Both the position numbers and the translations under genes were made by a program. Positions 42,361 to 49,698 of a stretch of DNA of 57,888 nt are shown piece after piece. The DNA lies in NCBI RefSeq assembly GCF_021245725.1, contig NZ_JAJGSX010000043.1, positions 1-57,888 on the forward strand, in the 5' to 3' direction. The DNA comes from Pseudonocardia sp. TRM90224. Lineage in GTDB: Bacteria; Actinomycetota; Actinomycetes; Mycobacteriales; Pseudonocardiaceae. Positions within the stretch are counted from its first letter, which is position 1; each line of letters opens with the position of its first letter. Under the pieces are notes generated by a model that did no database searches, was not told the origin of the DNA, and was given only the letters and a program-made list of their open reading frames with translations.

Positions 42361-44135
42361 CCCTACCGCTGTACTACTACGTCCTGGGCACGCCGCTCGG
42401 CGTGCTCGGGCTCATCCGATGGGGATGCTGGCTGGTCCGGCGGATCCCGGCAGTGCTGTACAAGCCGATCAGGAACGACTTCCGGCTGCCGATGAGCGTG
42501 GTCGTACCGACGTACCAGGAAGATCCCGAGATCTTCGCGATGGCGATCGAGTCCTGGCTCGCCAACAAGGTCAACGAGGTCATCCTCGTCATCGACGTGT
42601 CCGACAAGAAGTGCCAGGAGGTCGCGCGTCGCTACCCCGTCCGGGTCGTCATCACCGACGTCCCCGGCAAGCGCGACGCGCTGCGCAAGGGGTGGAATGC
42701 CGCACGGTTCCCGCTGGTGGCGCTCGTCGACTCGGACACGATCTGGGCGAAGAACGTGGCCTCCGAGGTGTGCAAGCCGTTTGCCGACCCCCGCATCGGC
42801 GGGGTCGGCACCCGGCAGAGCGTCTACGGCACGAAGGGCTTCCTGGCCCGCATCACCGACATGTTCCTCGATCACCGCTACTTCGACGAGAACGCCAGCC
42901 AGAGCCTGCTCGGCCAGGCGGTCTCGTGCCTGTCGGGGCGCACGGCGATCTACCGCCGCGAGCTCCTGATGGAGATCGAGCCGGACTTCATGCACGAGAC
43001 GTTCATGGGTGTCCAGTGCCTCTCGGGGGACGACAAGCGGCTGACCACGCTGATCCTGGAGCGTGGTCATTTGACGTACATGCAGCGCACCGCCGAGGTG
43101 TGGTCGACGTTCCCGAGCGGCTGGCGCATCTTCTACAAGCAGCGCCTGCGGTGGGCCCGCAACACATGGCGTTCCGACCTGCGTGCGCTGTCGCGGAAGT
43201 GGGTGTGGAAGCACCCCTTCCTGGCCTACACGATGATCGACAAGGGCGTCAGCAGCTTCACGCTGCTGCTGGGCCCGATCTTCATGATCTACTCCTTGAT
43301 CCAGCAGCACTGGATCTTCTGCATCGTGCTGGCCGCGTGGTGGCAGATCAGCCGTTCGGCCAAGCTGCTGCCGCACCTGAGGCGACGACCGTCGTCGTTC
43401 TTGTTCGTCCCCGGGTACGTGTTCGTCTCCTGGATCATGGCGTTCATCAAGATCGGCGCCTTGCTGACGATCCGCAAGCAGCGCTGGCTCACCCGCCAGG
43501 TCGCGGTGGAGAACGGCGAGGTCGTGCGGACCGACGATGCCGGCGACGACGGCGACGTCGTGCTCGGCGAGCAGTTCCGCGATGACCTCGACATGCACGA
43601 CGAGGAGCTCGATCCCTCGCGCGAGCTGCAGCCGCAGGGCGCCGGGGTCGGGGCGGGCGGCCGCCCGCCGGGGCCCCCGCAGGGTCCGCCCCGCGAGGGG
43701 CAGCGGCCACGGCCACAGGGGCCGCCGCCACCGCACCTGCAGGGCCCGCGACCGGGTGGACCTGGTGGACCGGGTCCGGGCGGTCCGTACCCGCAGGGAC
43801 CACACCGCCAAGGCCCGCCGCACCCGCAAGGGCGGCCGCCGCAACGGCAAGGGCCACCGCATCCGAACGGTCCACACGGTCCGGGACCGCACGGTCCGGG
43901 TCCGCGGCCGCAAGGTCCGCCGTTCCCGCAGGGACCGCACGGTCCGAACGGCCCGCGGCCGCAGGGGCCGCCTCCGCAGTTCGGTCCGAACGGTCCCAAT
44001 GGCCCGCGTCCGCAGGGCCGGCCGGGTCCGCACCCGCAGGGACCGCCCCAGGGGCCGCCGCAGCAGCGGCCGCCCCACTCCCCACCCCAGCGGCGCCCGC
44101 CGCACCCGGACTATCCCGAGGACGTGCCGGCGTGA
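42357..44135 (+). CDS. Processive GT2 glycosyltransferase with PQGP-rich tail
   Basis: Membrane polysaccharide synthase of the hyaluronan synthase/Alg8/cellulose synthase type, 592 residues. One N-terminal helix is followed by a cytosolic GT-A domain with VVPTYQED, Asp125-Ser-Asp127 (metal/UDP binding), the catalytic GDD at 224–226 (SGDDKRLT) and QRLRW (262–266). Several C-terminal helices then form a pore. Residues ~423–592 are a hydrophilic tail of Pro-Gln-Gly-Pro, His and Asn repeats, unlike any GT2 catalytic part. Such synthases both polymerise and export the chain. The ATG overlaps the dehydrogenase stop and the stop overlaps the next gene. The sugar donor is unproven. Confidence 0.92.
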   Translation: MTLPLYYYVLGTPLGVLGLIRWGCWLVRRIPAVLYKPIRNDFRLPMSVVVPTYQEDPEIFAMAIESWLANKVNEVILVIDVSDKKCQEVARRYPVRVVITDVPGKRDALRKGWNAARFPLVALVDSDTIWAKNVASEVCKPFADPRIGGVGTRQSVYGTKGFLARITDMFLDHRYFDENASQSLLGQAVSCLSGRTAIYRRELLMEIEPDFMHETFMGVQCLSGDDKRLTTLILERGHLTYMQRTAEVWSTFPSGWRIFYKQRLRWARNTWRSDLRALSRKWVWKHPFLAYTMIDKGVSSFTLLLGPIFMIYSLIQQHWIFCIVLAAWWQISRSAKLLPHLRRRPSSFLFVPGYVFVSWIMAFIKIGALLTIRKQRWLTRQVAVENGEVVRTDDAGDDGDVVLGEQFRDDLDMHDEELDPSRELQPQGAGVGAGGRPPGPPQGPPREGQRPRPQGPPPPHLQGPRPGGPGGPGPGGPYPQGPHRQGPPHPQGRPPQRQGPPHPNGPHGPGPHGPGPRPQGPPFPQGPHGPNGPRPQGPPPQFGPNGPNGPRPQGRPGPHPQGPPQGPPQQRPPHSPPQRRPPHPDYPEDVPA

Positions 44136-46273
44136 CGAGCAGGAGTAGGAGCACGGCGGACCGGTGGCGACACCGGTCCGCCGCGGTGCTCGCGGTAGCG
44201 GTGATCGTTGCGATGGTCGGGGCCGCAGGCCCGGGCCCGTCGTCGGCGTCGGCGTCGGCGGGGTCGGGTGCTCCGGCGGTGGGCGGTCCGGGGTCGAAGC
44301 TCGCGCCGAACCCCGACCCGAACCCGGATCCCAATCCGAACCCCGATCCCAACCCGAACCCCGACCCGGATCCGAATCCCGACCCGGATCCGAACCCGAA
44401 TCCCAACCCCAATCCTGACCCGAACCCGCCGACCCAGACCCCGGATCCGGTGCCCGACCCGGCCAACGACCCGGCGGCGATCGCGCGCGAGCAGGCCGCC
44501 GAGGCCGCCCGCCAGGCCGCCGAAGCGGCCCGCGAGGCCGCGGAGAAGGCAGCCGAGCTGGCCGAGGCGCAGCGGAAAGTGCGCCTCTCCTGGGAGAAGC
44601 GCGGCCGGCCGTCCCGCATGATCGTCATCCGCTCGACGCGGGTCGACGTCGTGTCCAACGGAAACCTCGACTCGCAGATCCCGCGGGTGGCGGGCCCGGT
44701 TGCCGTCGAGGCGCTCGACAAGGTGCTCCCGGCGTCGTGGATGAGCGTCGACGGCGAGACCGCACGGCTCACCGCAGCGGTCGTGCTGACCCCCGGTGTC
44801 ACGTTCGAGCTGGGCGGCGGCTCCATCAAGACCCTGCAGCTCGGCGGCGGCGACAAGCCGACCGAGGCCGCGATCGTGCACACCGGCGGCGGCAAGCTCG
44901 TCGTGCGTGGCATCACGGTCACGTCGGCGAACCGCGACAACGGCGAGCCGCTGGCCCCGACCGCGAAGGGCCGGCCCTACATCGTCGTCTCCGGCAACGG
45001 ATCGCTGCGCGCCGAGGATGCCCAGTTCAACGACCTCGGCACCATCGACACCGGCAACGACGACGGGCACCCGGCGATCGTCTTCAACCGCAACAGCACG
45101 GGCAAGATGGCCCGCACGTCGATGGCGAAGAACAGCATCGGGCTGAAGCTCTCCCGCTCCCAGGGCGTCGAGCTCGACGACGTCATGGTCTCGGAGTCCA
45201 GCGGCGACGGCATCGTCATGCAGGGCGACCTCAAGACCGTGATGACGAACGTCAAGGTGGAGAAGAACGGCGCCAACGGCGTCCTCGTCACCGGCGACTC
45301 CACCGACCGGCCGATCGGCGGCATCTCCACCAACGACAACAAGACCTACGGCGTCGCGGTAGTCGGGCAGACGAAGCCGCTGGTGCAGGGCGTCAACACG
45401 ACGGCCGACCGCGCGGGTGGGCTGCGCATCAGCCGCTCGACCGAGGTCACGGTGCGCGACTTCGCGGCCACCGACCAGCCGATCGGCGTCTTCACCCACG
45501 TCAACAGCTCGGCCATCGTCCTCGACGGGCTGCGCATGAGCGGCGGCCGCCGCGGTGTCGTGATCGAGAAGAGCACGAAGGGCCTGGAGGTGCGCGGCTC
45601 GACGATCGAGGGCGCCCGCGTCGCGGGCGTCGCGGTCGGCGGTCACAACATCCAGATCAACGACAGCAGGGTCGCCGACGCCCGCACCGGCGTGCGCATC
45701 GAGCGCGGAGCGGGTGAGGTCCACGTCAAGGGCCTCACGGTGGACCGCGGCCGTGACGGCGTCGTCGCGACCGGCGGCACGACCGGCGTCGTGATCGAGA
45801 ACATCATCGCCAACGACGTCATTTCGGACGCCGTGCGCACGTACAGCCCCGGCACGAAGATCATCGGCGGGGAGATCTCCGGCGGCCTCACCGGCATCGA
45901 CGTCGGTGCGCCGACCTCGATCACCGGCACCTCGATCGTCGTGGCCGACGAGGGCATCCACTCGCGGTCGGCCGAGCTCGTGCACGCCGACCAGGTCAAC
46001 GTCGACACCGTCGAGCTGGGGGTGAACACCGCGCCCGGCAGCCCGTTCCTGCTGACCAACTCGCGCGTGCACGCGCTCGAGGCGATCCGGGGCGCGGTGG
46101 AGATCCGCGGCGAGACCAACGACGTCGGTCTGCCACCGCTGAACCTGCTCGGTGCCGTCGGGGTCCCGCTGATCCTGCTCGCGTTCGCGTTGGAGCTCAT
46201 CCACTTGACCCGTCAGCGCAAGGTGGGCGGTGGCAAGCGGCAGACCCCGCCACCGCTTCCGGCGGCCACCTGA
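44132..46273 (+). CDS. Membrane-anchored extracytoplasmic beta-helix protein
   Basis: 713-residue type I membrane protein. A signal peptide (basic residues 1–16, hydrophobic ~17–32) is followed by a Pro-Asn-Pro-Asp repeat linker (~58–100) and an Ala/Glu-rich probable coiled coil (~115–150). A long right-handed beta-helix (~155–650) follows, with repeats such as SSGDGIVMQGDLKTVMTNVK. A C-terminal membrane helix (LLGAVGVPLILLAFALELIH) and a short basic tail end the protein. Beta-helices of this sort bind or modify polysaccharide (AlgG, AlgE, CASH/NosD domains). No clear catalytic DPH motif is seen, so it may be a polymer-binding scaffold. Overlaps GT2 by 4 bases. Confidence 0.85.
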   Translation: MTSRSRSTADRWRHRSAAVLAVAVIVAMVGAAGPGPSSASASAGSGAPAVGGPGSKLAPNPDPNPDPNPNPDPNPNPDPDPNPDPDPNPNPNPNPDPNPPTQTPDPVPDPANDPAAIAREQAAEAARQAAEAAREAAEKAAELAEAQRKVRLSWEKRGRPSRMIVIRSTRVDVVSNGNLDSQIPRVAGPVAVEALDKVLPASWMSVDGETARLTAAVVLTPGVTFELGGGSIKTLQLGGGDKPTEAAIVHTGGGKLVVRGITVTSANRDNGEPLAPTAKGRPYIVVSGNGSLRAEDAQFNDLGTIDTGNDDGHPAIVFNRNSTGKMARTSMAKNSIGLKLSRSQGVELDDVMVSESSGDGIVMQGDLKTVMTNVKVEKNGANGVLVTGDSTDRPIGGISTNDNKTYGVAVVGQTKPLVQGVNTTADRAGGLRISRSTEVTVRDFAATDQPIGVFTHVNSSAIVLDGLRMSGGRRGVVIEKSTKGLEVRGSTIEGARVAGVAVGGHNIQINDSRVADARTGVRIERGAGEVHVKGLTVDRGRDGVVATGGTTGVVIENIIANDVISDAVRTYSPGTKIIGGEISGGLTGIDVGAPTSITGTSIVVADEGIHSRSAELVHADQVNVDTVELGVNTAPGSPFLLTNSRVHALEAIRGAVEIRGETNDVGLPPLNLLGAVGVPLILLAFALELIHLTRQRKVGGGKRQTPPPLPAAT
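44306..44430 (+). repeat. Coding minisatellite for the PNPD linker
   Basis: About twenty 6-bp units of the type CCGAAC/CCCGAC/CCGGAT encoding alternating Pro-Asn and Pro-Asp. Third-position changes between units show age, but the length is likely variable between strains. It forms a stiff extended spacer between membrane and beta-helix. Confidence 0.85.
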
Positions 46274-47157
46274 TGGGTTCCGGTACGTCGACGCGCCTGC
46301 TGCTGGCCTCGGCCGTCGCCCTGCTGGCGATGGCGGGCTGCGGCGGGGCGTCGGCGGCCGGCAGGGTTCCTGTTGTGACACCCCCGACCGGGGTGACGTC
46401 CGCGGAGCTCACGTCGTTCCTCGGCAACGGGCTGCGCTACAGCGACGACGGCGACTTCGGCCTCGACAAGGGCTCGCTGCTCGACGAGCCCGGCGCGCCG
46501 GGCGGGCGGGTGCTGCGCGTCGCGTACCCCGCCGGGTCGGCCAGCCGCAGCGCCGGCGGGCCGGAGGGCGGGCTGCAGGCCTACCTGCAGCTGGCCGGTG
46601 GCCCGGCCGAGACGGCGGAGTTGGAGTACTCCGTGCGCTTCCCCGCGGGCTTCGACTTCGTCAAGGGCGGCAAGCTGCCCGGCTTCTACGGCGGCACCGT
46701 CACCGGCGGCCGGGAGATACCGGACGGCACCGACGGCCTGTCCACGCGCTACATGTGGCGGGCGGATGGCGCCGGCGAGGTCTACGCCTACTTGCCGAGC
46801 TCCGAGGAGCACGGCACGTCGCTCGGGCGGGGGTGCTGGTCGTTCACCCCTGGTGAGTGGACGACGATGCGACAGCGCGTCCAGCTCAACACCCCGGGCG
46901 GCAAGGACGGGAGGGTGACCGTGTGGCAGGACGGGCGGCAAGTGCTCGACGTGACGGGACTGGAGTTCCGCAGCGCCGCCGACCTGCGCATCGACGGCTT
47001 GTTCTTCTCGACCTTCTTCGGCGGGAGCGACTCCTCGTGGGCCTCACCCGTCGACCAGTACACCGATTTTGCCGGGTTCCGCCTCTCCGTCCCGGCCGCC
47101 GCGGCGCCGGCGCCGGCCGCGGGCGGGACCTGTGCCGAGACAGGCGATCCCAAATGA
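46273..47157 (+). CDS. PL14-like polysaccharide lyase lipoprotein
   Basis: 294-residue lipoprotein with a lipobox ending AMAGC (Cys23). The catalytic domain has the PL14 pattern FVKGGKLPGFYGG, STRYMWRADG, YAYLPSSEEHG, W-x8-LNTPGGKDG and FSTFFGGSDSSWASPVDQ. PL14 enzymes cleave alginate or beta-1,4-glucuronan by elimination. It starts at the ATG that overlaps the previous stop (TGATG), and its stop overlaps the epimerase ATG. A proline/alanine tail follows the domain. It probably controls chain length or release at the outer face of the membrane. Confidence 0.86.
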   Translation: MGSGTSTRLLLASAVALLAMAGCGGASAAGRVPVVTPPTGVTSAELTSFLGNGLRYSDDGDFGLDKGSLLDEPGAPGGRVLRVAYPAGSASRSAGGPEGGLQAYLQLAGGPAETAELEYSVRFPAGFDFVKGGKLPGFYGGTVTGGREIPDGTDGLSTRYMWRADGAGEVYAYLPSSEEHGTSLGRGCWSFTPGEWTTMRQRVQLNTPGGKDGRVTVWQDGRQVLDVTGLEFRSAADLRIDGLFFSTFFGGSDSSWASPVDQYTDFAGFRLSVPAAAAPAPAAGGTCAETGDPK

Positions 47158-48500
47158 CCCGAATCGTTCTTTCCCGACGGCCGCTCGCGGCCCTGCTGCT
47201 CGCGGTGCTGGCGAGCCTGTTCGTGGCGGCCTGCTCGACGACCCCGCCCGAGCCGGTGACCCGCAAGCCCGTCCCGCCGCCGGTGGTCATCGACCCGGCC
47301 GCGCCCTGCACGCAGGAGGCGGCGGCCGGCCCAGCTGGGGACGACAGCGGCGGCGGCACCGCGACGACGACCTTCGATCGCGTCACCAACACCGTGACGA
47401 TGACGAAGGGCGAGAAGGTCCCCTTCGCGAAGCTCGCCAAGGCGATCGGGAACGACGCGGCGTTGAAGCAGATCGGTGAAGGGGAGTGGGTGCTCGGGGC
47501 CAACCTCGTCGTCGCGGAGGGCGCGTCCATCGTCATCTCGGCCCCCGAAGTGCGGTGGCTCAAGATGCAGAGCACGCCGAAGGGCTTCACCACGATCAAG
47601 GCGCTGGGCGGTGGCATCGAGGTCGTCGGCGCCTGCATCACGTCGTGGGACCCGGAGCAGAACAAGGTCGACACCGACCACCTCGACGGCCGCAGCTTCC
47701 TGCTGGCCCGCGACGGTGCGTCGCTGACGATCGACAAGTCGGAGCTGCGCTTCCTCGGCTGGAGCGAGGTCGAGTCCTACGGCCTGTCGTGGCGGACCGA
47801 GGGCACCGTCGGCAAGATCACCAACAGCAAGGTCTCGCACCTCTACTACGGGATCTACTCCTTCGGCGTGAACGGGCTCGTCGTCACCGACAACGAGATC
47901 CACGACAGCATCCTGTACGGCGTCGACCCGCACACCGGGTCACACGACATGGTCATCGAGCGCAACGTCGTCCACGACAACGGCAAGCACGGGATCATCC
48001 TCGCCGAGGAATGCACCAACAGCCGGATCCGCGAGAACATCGTGTTCCGCAACAAGCACCACGGCATCGTCATGTACCTGCACTCGGACAAGAACCTGAT
48101 CGAGAACAACGACACGTTCGCGAACGCCGTGCAGGGCATCAACATCAACGAGTCGTCGGGCAACACGATCAGCGGCAACCGCGTCTACGACAACGCGGAG
48201 TCCGGCATCGGGATCGGGCAGACCTCGCAGGGCACGATCATCGAGAAGAACCAGCTACGCGGCAACAAGCAGGACGGCGTGCGGCTGGTCAGCGAGGCAG
48301 CCGGCTCCATGGTCCGCAACAACACGATCGGCGAGAACGCCCGCTACGGCGTCTACATCGACACCGACGGCGCCTTCGAGATCACCGGCAACCAGATCTT
48401 CGGCAGCCGCACGGGGGTGCTGTTCAACGGCTCTGAGAAGTCGCCCGGGAGCGGGAACACGATCTTCGACAACAAGGAAGACGACGTCAAGAACCGGTAG
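47154..48500 (+). CDS. AlgG-like mannuronan/uronan C5-epimerase lipoprotein
   Basis: 448-residue lipoprotein (lipobox VAAC, Cys27) with a right-handed beta-helix from ~residue 170. The segment ILYGVDPHTGSHDMVIERN parallels the AlgG catalytic stretch YGIDPHDRSH; the Asp258-Pro-His260 motif is kept while the fourth residue is Thr, not Asp. KHGIILAEECTNSRIREN and HHGIVMYLHSDKNLIENN follow, again as in AlgG. Predicted to invert C5 of uronic acid residues in the extruded polymer (ManA to GulA, or GlcA to IdoA). The ATG overlaps the PL14 stop, making this the last gene of the five-gene operon. Confidence 0.82.
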   Translation: MTRIVLSRRPLAALLLAVLASLFVAACSTTPPEPVTRKPVPPPVVIDPAAPCTQEAAAGPAGDDSGGGTATTTFDRVTNTVTMTKGEKVPFAKLAKAIGNDAALKQIGEGEWVLGANLVVAEGASIVISAPEVRWLKMQSTPKGFTTIKALGGGIEVVGACITSWDPEQNKVDTDHLDGRSFLLARDGASLTIDKSELRFLGWSEVESYGLSWRTEGTVGKITNSKVSHLYYGIYSFGVNGLVVTDNEIHDSILYGVDPHTGSHDMVIERNVVHDNGKHGIILAEECTNSRIRENIVFRNKHHGIVMYLHSDKNLIENNDTFANAVQGININESSGNTISGNRVYDNAESGIGIGQTSQGTIIEKNQLRGNKQDGVRLVSEAAGSMVRNNTIGENARYGVYIDTDGAFEITGNQIFGSRTGVLFNGSEKSPGSGNTIFDNKEDDVKNR

Positions 48501-48657
48501 TGCGCTGCGTACCCCCGGGGTGGCCAAGGGCAGGCCGGGAGTGGCCATGCCTGGTCGCACGCGGCCCAGGCCGGGCCGAGTGCGGAGGGTGGCTGGGGGT
48601 GCTAGGAAAGCCACCGCGGTGGACCGGCACCCGAGGTTCCTGGCACTGGCCGATCGA

Positions 48658-48697
48658 GAGTGTGCTGAGGGCTGTCGCGACAGCCCTCAGCACACTC
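48658..48697. repeat. Perfect 40-bp palindrome without loop
   Basis: GAGTGTGCTGAGGGCTGTCG is followed directly by its exact complement, giving 20-bp arms and no spacer. Such sequences are unstable in many cloning hosts and can extrude cruciforms. It lies 158 bases after the epimerase stop. Confidence 0.92.
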
Positions 48698-48739
48698 AAC
48701 TCGACGACCACACCCGCCTCGGCCAGCACCGGGAAGTGC

Positions 48740-48786
48740 GCGAGCGGCACTTTCGGGCGAACCTATCGTTCGAAAGTGCCGTTCGC
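48740..48786. repeat. Family D palindrome, copy 1
   Basis: Imperfect inverted repeat with the core GCGGCACTTTCG and CGAAAGTGCCGTTCGC around GCGAACCTATC. It shares GCACTTTCG with the perfect copy at 49421. Confidence 0.8.
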
Positions 48787-48810
48787 GCCGTCAACCAGGG
48801 GGCGGGGAGG

Positions 48811-48880
48811 GCTGGAAAGCCACTTTCCTGCCCTGTGAGGGCCGGAAAGTGGCTTTCCTGACCTCGCGTGCGCAACGCAC
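48811..48880. repeat. Family A composite palindrome, copy 6
   Basis: Third instance of the full three-part element: GGAAAGCCACTTTCC, GGAAAGTGGCTTTCC, then the GTGCG/CGCAC hairpin. It is nearly identical in its spacer (TGCCCTGTGAGGGCC) to copy 1 at position 1. Confidence 0.87.
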
Positions 48881-48931
48881 ACAACCCGACCGGCCGTCAC
48901 GGCCCGGGTTGCTTGTGCACAGGTTCGTCTT

Positions 48932-48981
48932 CTCGTGCACAGGTTCGAACGTGTGCACGGCGGCATCAACCTGTGCACGAG
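48932..48981. repeat. Inverted repeat CTCGTGCACAGGTT
   Basis: Perfect 14-base arms separated by 22 bases. A direct partial copy (TTGTGCACAGGTTCG) precedes it at about 48913. No other member of this family was found in the window. Confidence 0.82.
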
Positions 48982-49162
48982 CGCCTGCGCCAGCTGTCCG
49001 TGCACCCACCCACGGGCCGGTGAGCGGGACCGAGGGCGCCGCAGGCCGAGGTGTGTGCGCGGAAGGTCAGGAAAGTCCGTCATGGCCCTTCGGGCCGCGA
49101 CGAGGGATGTGAATCCGTGCGGGGCGCGGCTTGCGGAACGGCTGCGGCCGTGTCGGGCGAGG

Positions 49163-49221
49163 GTTGCCGGGAAAGCCACTTTCCCGGCGTGTGGGGCCGG
49201 GAACGTGGCTTTCCCGGCAAC
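49163..49221. repeat. Family A palindrome, copy 7
   Basis: Outer arms GTTGCCGGGAAAGCCAC and GTGGCTTTCCCGGCAAC enclose the inverted core, with one change (GGAACG for GGAAAG). Confidence 0.83.
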
Positions 49222-49267
49222 GTGTGCGTCCCGCACCCATCTCGCGTGCGACGGGCCGGCACGGGAC

Positions 49268-49290
49268 GTCAGGAAAGCCACTTTCCTGAC
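49268..49290. repeat. Family A single core hairpin, copy 8
   Basis: GTCAGGAAAG-CCA-CTTTCCTGAC, a perfect 10-bp stem with a 3-base loop; a solo half of the composite element. Confidence 0.83.
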
Positions 49291-49320
49291 CCCGGTCCGG
49301 CGCTGCGGCGACCGCTTGGA

Positions 49321-49398
49321 GTCGACGTTGCACACGGTGGGTGTGCGTTGCACATGGCCGGCCAGGTGCAACGTGTGTCGATGGTGTGCAACGTCGAC
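49321..49398. repeat. 78-bp palindrome centred on GGCCGGCC
   Basis: Outer arms GTCGACGTTGCACAC and complement are perfect over 15 bp. Inner arms CGTTGCAC…GTGCAACG flank the GGCCGGCC centre. It begins and ends with GTCGAC. Confidence 0.85.
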
Positions 49399-49420
49399 CA
49401 GGTGGCCGCGGTTGGGTCGG

Positions 49421-49473
49421 TGAACGAACGGCACTTTCGTCCATACCTAGTGGACGAAAGTGCCGTTCGTTCA
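49421..49473. repeat. Family D palindrome, copy 2 (perfect 23-bp arms)
   Basis: Arms beginning TGAACGAACGGCACTTTCG (23 bases in all) are exact complements around the 7-base centre TACCTAG. A stable stem-loop in RNA is expected from either strand. Confidence 0.9.
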
Positions 49474-49604
49474 CTTCCCGGCTTGGCGTACGCCCGGGGC
49501 GTGCGGGCGGAGGGATGCTCGGGGGCCGGGCAGGGGACGTGACCAGTGTGCTTGTGAGTTGGGTGTGCCGATCCACCACGATGGCTGCAGCGATTCACCT
49601 GACA

Positions 49605-49639
49605 GCCACTTTCATGCAACGTGGTTGCATGAAAGTGGC
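49605..49639. repeat. Family A palindrome, copy 9
   Basis: GCCACTTTCATGCAAC-GTG-GTTGCATGAAAGTGGC, perfect 16-bp arms. It matches the extension seen at 13370–13420 and lies 60 bases past the kup stop (minus strand), a terminator-like position. Confidence 0.87.
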
Positions 49640-49698
49640 TTTCCTGACCCCTTCTGGTCGACCGGCGGGACTCGTCGGCCCGCCCTCGCGTGCGCCGA

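Larger units (their letters stand above)
48501..49698. repeat. Palindrome island (gene-free, 1.2 kb)
   Basis: No credible gene lies here; every open frame is built from repeats, giving recurring peptides of the ESHFPA/ESGFPA type. The stretch contains at least nine separate long inverted repeats from five or more families, listed individually below, plus degenerate half-cores near 48605 and 49070. It separates the convergent epimerase and kup genes. It resembles a dumping site for palindromic elements seen singly elsewhere in the window. Confidence 0.85.

Noticed and set aside
48849..49579. Several short open frames repeating ESHFPA/ESGFPA-like peptides
   Set aside because: All are translations of family A palindromes; the same peptides appear wherever the repeats do.
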